The notes under the pieces: generated by a model | What the model was told of the DNA's origin: nothing | Databases searched by the model: none | Seen by the model: the letters and a program-made list of their open reading frames with translations, nothing else | In this document: positions 9,318 to 18,367 of the stretch, in pieces | Position numbering within the stretch: the first letter of the stretch is position 1 | Layout: each line of letters begins with the position of its first letter | Program-made: the position numbers and the translations under genes | DNA from: DASRYH01 sp035687245 | GTDB taxonomy: Bacteria; Actinomycetota; Coriobacteriia; Anaerosomatales; PHET01 | Direction: 5' to 3' | NCBI GenBank assembly: GCA_035687245.1 | Contig: DASRYH010000068.1 | Location: 32,668-96,667, forward strand | Length of the DNA: 64,000 bases

Positions 9318-10787
9318 TCACCCGCCGAAGAGCGCGGCTGCTGCCGCCTGGGCTGCTTGCATGACCGGTTCGGGGAAGATGCCCAGTGTGAGCACGCCCG
9401 CGACGCAGAAGGTCAGCGCCACAGACGAGCGGACCGGCACCTTCATCTCGCCGAGGTCTTCGCCGGCCGGCACGTAGAGCTGCCAGACCACACGCAGGTA
9501 GTAGTAGAGCGAGATGACACTGTTCATGACGCCGATGGCCACGAGCCAGATGAGCCCGGCCTTGGCGGCGTAGACGAAGACGTAGAACTTGGCCATGAAG
9601 CCGGCCATGAGCGGCAGGCCACCCAGCGAGAGCAGCGCCACGGCGAGCGAGAGGCCCACCAGCGGCGATCGGCGCGCGAGGCCCGCGTAGTCCTGGATGC
9701 GCGTGCTCTTGGTGTGCTCGGCGACGATCATCACGACGCCGAACGCCGCGAGGTTCGCACAGCCATAGGCGACCGTGTAGAAGAGCAGGCCGCCCACGCC
9801 TTCTTGCGAGAGCGAGGCGAGACCCACGAGCAGGTAGCCGGCCTGAGCGATGCCCGAGTACGCGAGCATGCGCTTCATGTCGCTCTGACGGATCGCGGAG
9901 AGATTTCCGAAGAACATCGACAGCGCCGCCATGACGCCGAAGGTGATGTGCCAGTCCATGTCGATGCGCAGCGCGGTCACCACGATGCGCAGCGCGAGTG
10001 CGAAGCCCGCGAACTTGGAGCCCACCGACAGAAACGCGGTGACGGGGGTGGGAGCACCCTCGTAGACGTCGGGGACCCAGAACTGGAACGGCACGGCCGC
10101 GATCTTGAAGGCGAAGCCGGTGAGCAGCAGCACGAGGCCGAGGATGAGCGCCGGGCCGATCGTGGTGCGCTTGGCGAGCTCCGCGCCGATGTCGGGGAGC
10201 GTGCTCGTGCCCAGCGAACCGTAGACGAGCGACATGCCGTAAAGCAGCACGGCAGTCGAGACGAGCACAAGAAGCAGGTACTTGATCGCGGCCTCGCCGG
10301 ACCTGCCGTCGTGCTTGGCGTAGCCGATGAGCACGATGAGCGGCAGGCTTGTGAGCTGCAGCGATAGGAAGATCGTGAACAGTTCGTTGGAGGAGGCGAG
10401 CATCATGTGGCCCAGCGTGCACCAGATCATGAGCGCGTAGAACTCGGCGGGCCAACGCGTGAAGCGCGGGAGCGTCTCAACCGAGTAGAGCAGCACGATG
10501 ATCGCGATGCCGATGAACAACACCTTGAAGAAGACGGCCAGCGGGTCGACCACGAAGATGTTGGAGAACAGCGCGGCGCTGGTGTGGCGCTCGGCGACGG
10601 TAGCGACGGCTGCCAGCGCGAGACCAGCGATGCCGACGTAGGCGAGCCATGGCCGCGCGGAGGGAGCTGCGCCCAGCGGCCTCACCCAGATGAGGTCGAG
10701 GATGAGGACGAGCGCGCCAGTCGCTGCGACGATGATCTCAGGCAGGAGCATCTGCATGGTGACGTTCATGTCGGTGACGGCGAGCAT
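9318..10787 (-). CDS. nuoN: Complex I proton-pumping subunit N
   Basis: A membrane subunit of 489 aa that forms one of the antiporter-like channels nearest the quinone end. It shows the NuoN pattern: MLLPEIIVAATGALVLI at the start, SSNELFTIFLSLQLTSLPL, EAAIKYLLL, FKIAAVPFQFWVPDVYEGAP and SDMKRMLAYSGIAQAGYLL. The start ATG abuts the stop of the upstream nuoM, with GGGAGG four bases ahead. A second ATG six codons in (MNVTM) is an alternative. Translational coupling with both neighbours is likely. Confidence 0.93.
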   Translation of the reverse strand: MLAVTDMNVTMQMLLPEIIVAATGALVLILDLIWVRPLGAAPSARPWLAYVGIAGLALAAVATVAERHTSAALFSNIFVVDPLAVFFKVLFIGIAIIVLLYSVETLPRFTRWPAEFYALMIWCTLGHMMLASSNELFTIFLSLQLTSLPLIVLIGYAKHDGRSGEAAIKYLLLVLVSTAVLLYGMSLVYGSLGTSTLPDIGAELAKRTTIGPALILGLVLLLTGFAFKIAAVPFQFWVPDVYEGAPTPVTAFLSVGSKFAGFALALRIVVTALRIDMDWHITFGVMAALSMFFGNLSAIRQSDMKRMLAYSGIAQAGYLLVGLASLSQEGVGGLLFYTVAYGCANLAAFGVVMIVAEHTKSTRIQDYAGLARRSPLVGLSLAVALLSLGGLPLMAGFMAKFYVFVYAAKAGLIWLVAIGVMNSVISLYYYLRVVWQLYVPAGEDLGEMKVPVRSSVALTFCVAGVLTLGIFPEPVMQAAQAAAAALFGG

Positions 10788-12254
10788 CTAACCTCCCGCC
10801 AGCTTCTGCAGGATCGGCATCACGCCGATACGGATGGTCTCGTACATCGGGCCGGGGAAGAGGCCAACACCCATGATGGTGAAGGCGAGAATGCCCATCG
10901 GCAGCATGCGAATCGGTCGCGGGTCCACCAGCGGCTCGACGGCCTCAGAGGGCTTGCCCAGCAGGATCTTGGTGAGCGTGCGGATGAGGTAGGCGGCTGT
11001 GACGACCACGCCGACGAAGGCGACGGCGGCGAGCAGCGGGCTCTTGCCAATCAGGCCTACGTAGACCAGCAGCTCCGCCACGAACCCGCTGGTGGAGGGC
11101 AGGCCCATCGATGCGGCGGCCGCGATGACGAAGGTGGCAGCCACCACTGGCGTGCGTAGCATCAGGCCCGAGATCTCAGCGATCTGGCGGGTGTGTGACT
11201 TCTCGTAGACGTAGCCGATGAGTGCGAAGAACAGCGCGGTCATTATGCCGTGCGCGAACATCTGGAAGACGGCGCCTTCGAGGCCGAACCGGTTGGCCAT
11301 CGAAAGGCCCAGGATGACGTAGCCCATGTGGCTGACGCTTGAGTAGCCGATCACGTACTTCAGGTCGGTCTGGCTCATCGCGCACAGGGCGCCGTAGACG
11401 ACGTTGATCGCGCCGATGATCGCCATGAGCAGCGCCCAGTCGTGCAGACCCTGCGGGAAGAGCGTGATGCCGAGGCGGATGAGGCCGTAGGCGCCCAGCT
11501 TCAGCAGCACGCCGGCGTGCATCATCGAGACTGCGGTCGGCGCGGCTACATGGCCGTCAGGCGACCATGTATGCAGCGGCCACAGCGGGATGAGTGCGCC
11601 AAAGCCCACCAGCGAGAGCAGGAAGACCCAGCGCTGGAACGTGGCGGGGAAGGTGTGTGCCGCCCAGACCTGCATATCGAAGGTGTGCGCGCCGACCTGC
11701 CAGTAGATGAGGATCATAGCGACGATGAGCGCCGCAGAGCCTGCGAACAGGAAGAGCGTGAGCTTCATCGCCGAGTAGTCCTTGCGTGTCGAGCCCCATA
11801 TTGCGATGAGCAGGAACATGGGCAGGACGGCCATCTCGTAGAAGAAGAACAGCAAGAAGGCGTCTTGTGCGACGAAGACGCCGAAGACGCCGGTCACGAG
11901 CAGCAGGAGCAGCACGAAGAACTCGCGCGGCCGGTCCTCGACGTCCCAGCTCACAAGCACGCCGGTGAACATGACGATGCCCATGAGCATCAGCATCGGC
12001 ACCGAGATGCCGTCCACGCCCACCTTGTAGGCGATGCCGAGCGAAGGGATCCAGGGGATGGTCTGCACGAACTGCATCCCTGCGGCGGTGCGGTCGTAGT
12101 TGAACCAGACCCAGATCGCGCAAGCCAGACAGATCGTGCCGGCAACGAGCGCGATGGCCCGCGGAAGCTGCTTGCCGCGGCCGATGAGCAGGATGAGCAG
12201 CGCAGCTGCGGTGGGGGCGAGCGCGATGATGGAGAGCACAGGCAGTCCGTTCAT
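10788..12254 (-). CDS. nuoM: Complex I proton-pumping subunit M, first copy
   Basis: A 488-aa NuoM with about 14 membrane helices. Diagnostic segments are VGVDGISVPMLMLMGI, LLFFFYEMAVLPMFLLIAIWG with the channel glutamate, IPLWPLHTWSPDGHVAAP and TDLKYVIGYSSVSHMGYVILG. It overlaps the end of nuoL by four bases (ATGA) and abuts nuoN. It is clearly diverged from the copy at 7.8-9.3 kb (HTWSPDGH here, HTWLPDAH there), so the pair is an old duplication or two separate subunits rather than a recent copy. Confidence 0.93.
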   Translation of the reverse strand: MNGLPVLSIIALAPTAAALLILLIGRGKQLPRAIALVAGTICLACAIWVWFNYDRTAAGMQFVQTIPWIPSLGIAYKVGVDGISVPMLMLMGIVMFTGVLVSWDVEDRPREFFVLLLLLVTGVFGVFVAQDAFLLFFFYEMAVLPMFLLIAIWGSTRKDYSAMKLTLFLFAGSAALIVAMILIYWQVGAHTFDMQVWAAHTFPATFQRWVFLLSLVGFGALIPLWPLHTWSPDGHVAAPTAVSMMHAGVLLKLGAYGLIRLGITLFPQGLHDWALLMAIIGAINVVYGALCAMSQTDLKYVIGYSSVSHMGYVILGLSMANRFGLEGAVFQMFAHGIMTALFFALIGYVYEKSHTRQIAEISGLMLRTPVVAATFVIAAAASMGLPSTSGFVAELLVYVGLIGKSPLLAAVAFVGVVVTAAYLIRTLTKILLGKPSEAVEPLVDPRPIRMLPMGILAFTIMGVGLFPGPMYETIRIGVMPILQKLAGG

Positions 12255-14173
12255 CGGGCGAACACCGCCACCAGCACAACGATGGCCGCGACCATGAAGA
12301 GCAGGTAGGTCTGCACGTTGCCGTTCTGGATCTTGCGAACCGTATTGCCGGTCTCGCTGACCCCGTCGCCGAACGCATCGAACGCGCCGTCGACACCCTT
12401 GCGGTCGAAGACGGCCAGCAGGGCGCTGATCTTGAGTCCCACCCAGCCGAACGCACGAACGATAGCGTCGATGACGGCGCTGTCTGCAGTGCGCGCCCCT
12501 TCGGCAATCGCGTTCACCGGACGCACGACGCCGTGATGGTAGACCTCGTCGATCCAGAACTTGTGGGAGAGCGGGCCGGTGACGAACCAGCTCTTGAAGT
12601 AGCCGTCAGGCTCGAAGAAGCGCTTGATGTAGCTGCCCCACGCGAGGCTGATACCGGCCACCGCCACGCCGATCGCGATCGCCATGAGCAGGTAGCTCGG
12701 CTCGGCGGCCTCGTGCTCGCCCATGAAGTTGCCGAAGGCGTAGCCAGCCAGCGGCGAGCCGATGAGCCCGGCGGTCACGGCGAGGACGGCCAGCGTGGCG
12801 AGCGGTGCGGTCATCACCCACGGAGACTCGTGTGCGTGCGAGGCCTTGGAGTCCGGGCCCGGCTTCACGAAGAAGGCGAGGAACGTCGCGCGCCCCATGT
12901 AGAAGGCGGTGAGCAGCGCTGTGAACAGGCCGAATCCGAGGAACCAGTAGTTGCCGGAGTGCAGCGCCGAGAGCAGGATCTCGTCTTTGCTCCAGAAGCC
13001 GGCGAGCGGCGGGATGCCGGCGAGCGAGAGGGCGCCAAGCACCCATGTCGCCGTGGTCCACGGCATCTTCTTGGCCAGACCGCCCATTTCGTGCAGATCC
13101 TGGGTGCCTGAGCCGTGGATGACGGAGCCCGCAGCCATGAAGAGCAGCGCCTTGAAGAAGGCGTGAGTCATCAGGTGGAAGATCGCCGCAACCCAGCTGC
13201 CCGTTCCCAGCGCAAGGAACATGTAGCCGAGCTGCGAGATCGTGGAGTAGGCGAGCACCTTCTTGATGTCGTGCTGCGCGAGCGCGATGAGCGCACCCAT
13301 GACGGCAGTGATCGTGCCGATTGTGCCCACGACCAGCAGCGTCCACGGCACCGCCTCGTACAGCGGGAAGGAGCGGGCCACCAGGTAGACACCCGCGGCG
13401 ACCATCGTGGCAGCGTGGATAAGCGCGGAACCCGGGGTGGGGCCGGCCATCGCGTCGGGCAGCCAGACGTGCAGTGGGAACTGCGCTGACTTGCCCATGG
13501 CACCTGCGAAGAACAGAAGCGCGATGGCGGCGATCACGGTCGGATTGACCGCGCCCATCTCGGTCATCAAGAAGACCGAGGTGAAGTTGAAGGTGTGGAA
13601 GTTGAAGTACATGAGCGCGAGTGCCAGGCCGAATCCAACGTCGCCGAAGCGCGTCACGAGGAAGGCTTTCATCGCAGCCGGCGGAGCGTCGGCGTTCTGG
13701 TACCAGAAGCCGATGAGCAGGTAGCTCGCGAGGCCCATGACCTCCCAGCACATGTACATGAGGAGCCAGTTGTTGGCCAGCACGACGCCGAGCATCGCAG
13801 CCGAGAACAGGTTGATCGCGCCGTAGAACCAGCGGATGCGTTCGTCACCGTGCATGTAGCCGATCGAGTAGAGCTGCACAAGCAGGCTCACGAACGAGAC
13901 GACGATGAGCATCGTGGCCGTGAGCGGGTCCACGAGCATCCCGAAGTTGAAGGTGTTGGCGCCGAAACTCAGCCACTTGAAGCTCGTGTTCAACTCAAGA
14001 CCGTGTGAGGTCTGCCACAGCGCGACGAGCGATCCGGCGAAGACGACCGCCATTGCGCCGATGCCGAGCGAGTAGACGACCTTCTCGGGCAGCTTGCGAC
14101 CAGTGGCAAGCACGATTGCGAAGACCACAAGAGGGATGACCGGCAGCAGCCAGGCGTATGACAGCAGGCTCAT
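12251..14173 (-). CDS. nuoL: Complex I proton-pumping subunit L
   Basis: The distal antiporter-like subunit, 640 aa, with the C-terminal lateral-helix extension typical of NuoL. Family marks are LLMYMCWEVMGLASYLLIGFW with the conserved glutamate, GKSAQFPLHVWLPDAMAGPTP with the pump lysine, QHDIKKVLAYSTISQLGYMF, and the late GNFMGEHEAAEPSYLL region before the long amphipathic helix. It lies between nuoK, four bases upstream, and nuoM, overlapping by four. Length and order match bacterial complex I. Confidence 0.95.
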   Translation of the reverse strand: MSLLSYAWLLPVIPLVVFAIVLATGRKLPEKVVYSLGIGAMAVVFAGSLVALWQTSHGLELNTSFKWLSFGANTFNFGMLVDPLTATMLIVVSFVSLLVQLYSIGYMHGDERIRWFYGAINLFSAAMLGVVLANNWLLMYMCWEVMGLASYLLIGFWYQNADAPPAAMKAFLVTRFGDVGFGLALALMYFNFHTFNFTSVFLMTEMGAVNPTVIAAIALLFFAGAMGKSAQFPLHVWLPDAMAGPTPGSALIHAATMVAAGVYLVARSFPLYEAVPWTLLVVGTIGTITAVMGALIALAQHDIKKVLAYSTISQLGYMFLALGTGSWVAAIFHLMTHAFFKALLFMAAGSVIHGSGTQDLHEMGGLAKKMPWTTATWVLGALSLAGIPPLAGFWSKDEILLSALHSGNYWFLGFGLFTALLTAFYMGRATFLAFFVKPGPDSKASHAHESPWVMTAPLATLAVLAVTAGLIGSPLAGYAFGNFMGEHEAAEPSYLLMAIAIGVAVAGISLAWGSYIKRFFEPDGYFKSWFVTGPLSHKFWIDEVYHHGVVRPVNAIAEGARTADSAVIDAIVRAFGWVGLKISALLAVFDRKGVDGAFDAFGDGVSETGNTVRKIQNGNVQTYLLFMVAAIVVLVAVFAR

Positions 14174-14177
14174 CGGC

Positions 14178-14489
14178 TCACCCCTTCATCCGGCTCATGC
14201 TGTCGATCGCGGAGATGTCGCTCGTGCGGTTGAGCGTGATGATGAGCGCGAGCGCCAGACCGACTTCAGCGGCCGCGACCACCATCAGGAAGATCACGAA
14301 GCTCGCACCCACCGCTTCCTTGGGCGCCACGTAGGCGGAGAAGGCGGCAAGGTTGAGGTTGACGGCGTTCAAGATGAGCTCGACGCAGATCACGACGCGA
14401 AGCGCGCTCTTAGATGTGAGCACGCCGAATATGCCGATGCAGAAGAGCGCTGCGGCCAGGATGAGGAAGTGATTGAGGCCCAGAGTCAC
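14178..14489 (-). CDS. nuoK: Complex I membrane subunit K
   Basis: A small three-helix subunit, 103 aa, starting at GTG (14489) that overlaps the nuoJ stop by four bases. The conserved glutamates of helices 2 and 3 that carry the proton path are visible in VICVELILNAVNLNLAAF and VAAAEVGLALALI. It belongs between nuoJ and nuoL in the usual nuo order. Confidence 0.95.
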   Translation of the reverse strand: MTLGLNHFLILAAALFCIGIFGVLTSKSALRVVICVELILNAVNLNLAAFSAYVAPKEAVGASFVIFLMVVAAAEVGLALALIITLNRTSDISAIDSMSRMKG

Positions 14490-15034
14490 GCCACATCACC
14501 CGCCTCGTCGGCAAGCTGGCTTTCCGGGGAGGCCACGACGTCGGGCATGTCGTCCTCGCGAGCCAGCACGATGGCGCCGATGAGCGCGATCGTGAGCACG
14601 AGGCCAGCAAGCTCGAAGGGGAGCACGTAGCGCGAGAAGAGGATGGTCGCGAGCGACTCCGTGTCGTGCACGCGCACCGCCCCGATGTTCCACTGGCCGC
14701 GCATGAGGGCCGTTGAGAGTAGGCCGAAGAGCACCACGCACAGCCCACCCGCGGTGAGCACGATGCCGCGTCCGGAGCGACCGGCGCTGTTCTGCTCGGG
14801 ATTGGTGAGCATCAGCACGAACAGGGCGAGCACCGTCACCGCGCCGCCGTAGACAAACAGCTGCATCGCGGCGAGGAACTCGCTTCCCATCAGCAGGTAC
14901 AGCGCAGCCACCGATAGCAGCGTGGCCAGCAACGACATCACCGCATGCACCAGCCGAGGCGCCGTAACGAGCCCAATCGCCCCAGCCAGAGCCACTAACC
15001 CGTAGATATAGAAGAAGACGACGTCGCTACTCAC
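14486..15034 (-). CDS. nuoJ: Complex I membrane subunit J
   Basis: A five-helix membrane subunit of 182 aa. It starts at a GTG overlapping the nuoI stop by four bases. Marks include HAVMSLLATLLSVAALYLLMGSEFLAAMQLFVYGGAVTVLALFVLML, covering the helix with the pi-bulge (YGGAV) that moves during turnover. It carries a loop and a C-terminal tail (EDDMPDVVASPESQ) after the last helix. Confidence 0.93.
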   Translation of the reverse strand: MSSDVVFFYIYGLVALAGAIGLVTAPRLVHAVMSLLATLLSVAALYLLMGSEFLAAMQLFVYGGAVTVLALFVLMLTNPEQNSAGRSGRGIVLTAGGLCVVLFGLLSTALMRGQWNIGAVRVHDTESLATILFSRYVLPFELAGLVLTIALIGAIVLAREDDMPDVVASPESQLADEAGDVA

Positions 15035-15600
15035 GAGGCCTCACCGCCCTCAGCCTCAGCGGCAGCGACGGTGTCGGGAGCCCTGTCGCCGACTTGCCGA
15101 ACGGCGTCTCCGCCCGATTCTTGGGTGGAGACTCCAGTGAGGTCCGGAGGCGATAGGGCTCCCGACACCGTCGCGGAGGGCTCGGCCTGCGGAGTGGGGA
15201 CTACTGGCTGCGGGTTGTACTCGAGTACGAGCACCGTCCCTTCGCGCGTGGGGGTAGACCCCTCGAAGTTGCCGGTGAACCTGATCCCGTCCGACGGGCA
15301 GTTCTCGACGCAGAGGCCGCAGTACATGCACACGCCGAGGTCGATCACGAAGTGGGTGAGTACGCGTCCGGGTCCGTCTTCGCGCTTCACGGACTCGATG
15401 GTGATGGCGTTGTCCGGGCAGTTCTTCGCGCAGAGCCCGCAGCTCTTGCAGTTCACGTCGCCAGACTCGTGGCGCGGCAGCTCGAACGACATGCGGCTGC
15501 GTGGCGGCAGGACCTTCTTGCGGTCGGGGTAGCGCTCGTTGACCGAGGGGGTCAGGAAGCGCCGCATGACGGCGGCCATGCCTATTGCCATGCCTTTCAT
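15031..15600 (-). CDS. nuoI: Complex I subunit I, 2x[4Fe-4S], with an unusual C-terminal tail
   Basis: Carries iron-sulfur clusters N6a and N6b that pass electrons toward NuoB. The 189-aa protein has two ferredoxin motifs with cysteines C51, C54, C57, C61 and C91, C94, C97, C101; each fourth cysteine is followed by Pro as expected. Residues 131-189 form a low-complexity tail (Pro, Ala, Glu, Ser) that goes beyond the usual ferredoxin fold. Most of this tail is encoded by a 110-base palindromic segment with 26-bp arms. The gene overlaps nuoH and nuoJ by four bases each, so the tail did not disturb coupling. Confidence 0.93.
   Translation of the reverse strand: MKGMAIGMAAVMRRFLTPSVNERYPDRKKVLPPRSRMSFELPRHESGDVNCKSCGLCAKNCPDNAITIESVKREDGPGRVLTHFVIDLGVCMYCGLCVENCPSDGIRFTGNFEGSTPTREGTVLVLEYNPQPVVPTPQAEPSATVSGALSPPDLTGVSTQESGGDAVRQVGDRAPDTVAAAEAEGGEAS
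15065..15174. repeat. Palindromic segment with 26-bp inverted arms inside the nuoI 3' end
   Basis: Arms at 15065-15090 and 15149-15174 match as inverted repeats at 25 of 26 bases, separated by 58 bases. The element lies wholly within the nuoI reading frame and encodes residues of about 143-179 of the C-terminal tail. Read in the gene direction, one arm encodes TVSGALSPP and the other GDRAPDTVA. Size and placement recall protein-coding palindromic elements known from Rickettsia. Confidence 0.85.
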
Positions 15601-16685
15601 GCGCTCGCCCCCTCACGCGACTTGGCGAAGCGTGCGGTGGCATCTGCGCGGCGCTTGTCGCCGGCGGTGGCACCCAGCCTCGTCACTGCCCAGACGAAGA
15701 TCGAAAGCGCGATGAACTCGAGGGCTACAAGCACCCAGGTGTTGGTGACGACGCCAACCGCGGTGATGAGCACGTTGACGAGCGCGGCGGGCAGCAGGCC
15801 CTTCCAGCCGAAGGCCATCAGCTGGTCGACGCGCACGCGCGGCAGAGTGGCGCGCACCCAGATGATGAGGAAGACGACGGCGTAGGTCTTGAGCAGCAGC
15901 CAGACGATGCCCGGCAGGAGAGGCCCATTCCAGCCGCCCAAGAAGAGCAGCGTGGCCAGAAGCGACATCGTGAAGACGTTGGCGTATTCGGCGACGAAGA
16001 AGAGCGCGAAGCGCATCGAGGAGTACTCGGTGTTGAAGCCGGCCACGAGCTCGGACTCGGCTTCGGGCAGGTCAAACGGGGTGCGGTTGATCTCAGAGAG
16101 TAGCGTGATGAAGAACAGCATCGCTGCGAACGGCTGCTTGATGATGTTGTAGAGCCCGGCCTGCGACTCCACGATGGTGCCCAGCCGCATCGAGCCCGCC
16201 AGCATGACGACGCCCATGACCGCGAGGATCATCGGCACCTCGTAGCTGATCTGCTGGGCTGCCGAACGGAAGCCGCCGATCAGCGAGTACTTGTTGTGGC
16301 TCGACCAGCCCGCCATCAGCACACCGACCGGGAAGACCGCCGCGACCGCAAAGACGAGGAAGATGCCGGAGTCGAAGCTGAATCCGGCGATCTGCTCGAC
16401 CCAGGGAGTTGCGCAGTAGACCAAGATCGCGGGCGTGAACGCGATCAGCGGGGCGATGAGAAAGATCGTGCGGTCCGCCCCCGCCGGGATGATGTCTTCT
16501 TTGCCCAGCAGCTTGAGCGCGTCGGCGAAGGGCTGCATGAGCCCATGCCATCCGGTACGCATCGGCCCCAGGCGGCCCTGCATGTGCCCGAGCTCTTTGC
16601 GCTCCACCCACATGACCACGATGGTGTTGACCAGCACGATCACGATGAGGACCACGATGCCGAAGAGGATCTGGAGGATTCTCAT
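15597..16685 (-). CDS. nuoH: Complex I membrane subunit H
   Basis: The eight-helix subunit that forms the quinone chamber with NuoB and NuoD, 362 aa. I start at the ATG at 16685, which overlaps the nuoCD stop; the frame is open further upstream but has no homology. Conserved parts are VVMWVERKELGHMQGRLGPMRTG, the acidic loop ETPFDLPEAESELVAGFNTEYSSMRF variant here reading NRTPFDLPEAESELVAG, and WVRATLPRVRVDQLMAFGWK. Confidence 0.95.
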   Translation of the reverse strand: MRILQILFGIVVLIVIVLVNTIVVMWVERKELGHMQGRLGPMRTGWHGLMQPFADALKLLGKEDIIPAGADRTIFLIAPLIAFTPAILVYCATPWVEQIAGFSFDSGIFLVFAVAAVFPVGVLMAGWSSHNKYSLIGGFRSAAQQISYEVPMILAVMGVVMLAGSMRLGTIVESQAGLYNIIKQPFAAMLFFITLLSEINRTPFDLPEAESELVAGFNTEYSSMRFALFFVAEYANVFTMSLLATLLFLGGWNGPLLPGIVWLLLKTYAVVFLIIWVRATLPRVRVDQLMAFGWKGLLPAALVNVLITAVGVVTNTWVLVALEFIALSIFVWAVTRLGATAGDKRRADATARFAKSREGASA

Positions 16686-18367
16686 CGGTCGATCTCCCCC
16701 ATGACGATGTCGACGGAGCCGAGCACGGCCACAACGTCTCCGACCTTGGTGTTCTGCAAGATCACAGGAGCGCAGTGCAGGTTCGACATGGCGGGAGAGC
16801 GCACCTTGAGGCGCCACGGCTTGTCGGTGCCGTCGCTGATCACCAGCACGCCGAGCTCGCCGCGCGGGCTCTCGACCCGGCCGTAGGCGGCCGTGCCGGC
16901 CTCAGGCTTAATCACCCGGGGGACGTCGGGGTTGATGTGCGGCCCCTCGATGCCCTCAAGTGCGTTCAGCGCTTCAAGCGCTAGACGGCCGGCCTCGCGC
17001 ATCTCGGCGACGCGCACGGTGTAGCGATCGTAGGTGTCGCCGCTGTAAGCGAGCGGGACGTTGATCTTCATGCGGTCGTAGGCCGCATAGGGCTCGTCCC
17101 GCCGAAGGTCGATGTCGATACCTGAGGCGCGCGCGACCGGTCCGGTGATGCACCACGGCTCGACCTCGGCCGGGTCCAGGAAGCCGATGCCTCGCGTGCG
17201 CAGGCGGAAGATCTCGTTGCCGGTGAGCAGGGCCTCGCACTCGTCCATGCGGTGAGTGAAGGTGTCGAGGAACCCGCGGATCTTGTCGGCAGCGCCCTCC
17301 GGCATGTCTTCCTTCACGCCGCCGGGACGGATGTAGTTGAACATCATTCGGCCGCCCGTGACCTCTTCGAAGAAGTCGAGGATCAGCTCGCGGTCGATGA
17401 ACGCGAAGAGGAAGGGCGTGAGCGCGCCGGTGTCGAGGCCAGCGGCGGCGAACCACGTGTGGTGGCTCGTGATGCGCACGAGCTCGCCCATGAGTACGCG
17501 CAGGTAGTCGGCGCGTGGCGTGGACTCGATGCCCAGCAGCTCCTCCATCGCGAGCGAGTAGGCAAGCTCTGCGTGAAATGCCGAAACGTAGTCGCAGCGA
17601 TCGAGCATCGCCGGCATAGCCTTGTACGTGCGCGTCTCGCAGAGCTTCTCGATGCAGCGGTGCAAGTAGCCCTGCGTCGGCTCGGCGCCCACGACCTGCT
17701 CGCCGTCGATGGCGAGGTAGACGTGGAGCACGCCGTGCGTCGAAGGATGCTGCGGGCCGATGTTGATGACCATGCGCTGGGACTTCAGCGCTGGGTCCCC
17801 TCCGGCCAAGTGCTCGAAGGGATCGAAGTAGGCCTGGCGACCGCCGTCAGCCCCCAAGCTCGTGGGTGCGACGCCGTGCGACTCGAGCGCCTTGGCGACC
17901 TGCTCAGCCGTGACGCCACCCTCTACCAGCTCGAACGACTTGCGCAGCGGATGGCCCTCGAAGTCATCGCGAAGCACGATGCGCTTGAGGGCCGGATGGC
18001 CTTCGAAGGCGACGCCGAACAGATCGAAGACTTCGCGCTCGAGCACCGCAGCACCCGGCCACAGCCACGACAGCGTCTCGATCTCGAGATCGTCTTCGGC
18101 AAGCGGGACGGCGAGCACGACGCGGGTGAGGTCGGCGCGTCGCGTGAAGCCGTAGAGCATCTCGACGCCGGGCTCCTCGCCCGAGCGCTCTTGTGCGGTG
18201 AGGAACTCGAGGTGGGCGAAGCCACGCTCGCGAAGCATCTCAACGACGGTTTCGAACGAGTCCCGCGTCGTGTGCGCGAGCGGCATACCGCCCGGTCCCA
18301 TCACGCCGACGTCCACGAGCCCCGGCAGGTTCTCGAAGACGGGCGCGATGGTGGCCGGCGCGGTCAT
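16682..18367 (-). CDS. nuoCD: Fused complex I subunits C and D (peripheral arm)
   Basis: A 561-aa fusion. Residues 1-165 are NuoC (30-kDa), with EREVFDLFGVAFEGHPALKRI and EGHPLRKSFE; residues 190-561 are NuoD (49-kDa), with MVINIGPQHPSTHGVLHVYL, EPTQGYLHRCIEKLCETRTY and RADYLRVLMGELVRITSH. NuoD lines the quinone site and descends from the large subunit of NiFe hydrogenase; the nickel cysteines are absent, as expected for complex I. The fusion also occurs in enterobacterial nuo operons. The gene overlaps nuoB and nuoH by four bases. Confidence 0.95.
   Translation of the reverse strand: MTAPATIAPVFENLPGLVDVGVMGPGGMPLAHTTRDSFETVVEMLRERGFAHLEFLTAQERSGEEPGVEMLYGFTRRADLTRVVLAVPLAEDDLEIETLSWLWPGAAVLEREVFDLFGVAFEGHPALKRIVLRDDFEGHPLRKSFELVEGGVTAEQVAKALESHGVAPTSLGADGGRQAYFDPFEHLAGGDPALKSQRMVINIGPQHPSTHGVLHVYLAIDGEQVVGAEPTQGYLHRCIEKLCETRTYKAMPAMLDRCDYVSAFHAELAYSLAMEELLGIESTPRADYLRVLMGELVRITSHHTWFAAAGLDTGALTPFLFAFIDRELILDFFEEVTGGRMMFNYIRPGGVKEDMPEGAADKIRGFLDTFTHRMDECEALLTGNEIFRLRTRGIGFLDPAEVEPWCITGPVARASGIDIDLRRDEPYAAYDRMKINVPLAYSGDTYDRYTVRVAEMREAGRLALEALNALEGIEGPHINPDVPRVIKPEAGTAAYGRVESPRGELGVLVISDGTDKPWRLKVRSPAMSNLHCAPVILQNTKVGDVVAVLGSVDIVMGEIDR

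Noticed and set aside
8240..10367. Long plus-strand open frames (374 and 485 codons) opposite the nuoM and nuoN genes
   Set aside because: They run antisense to clear complex I genes, are rich in Arg, Glu, His and Gln as expected for the shadow of GC-rich membrane genes, and have no ribosome sites or homology.
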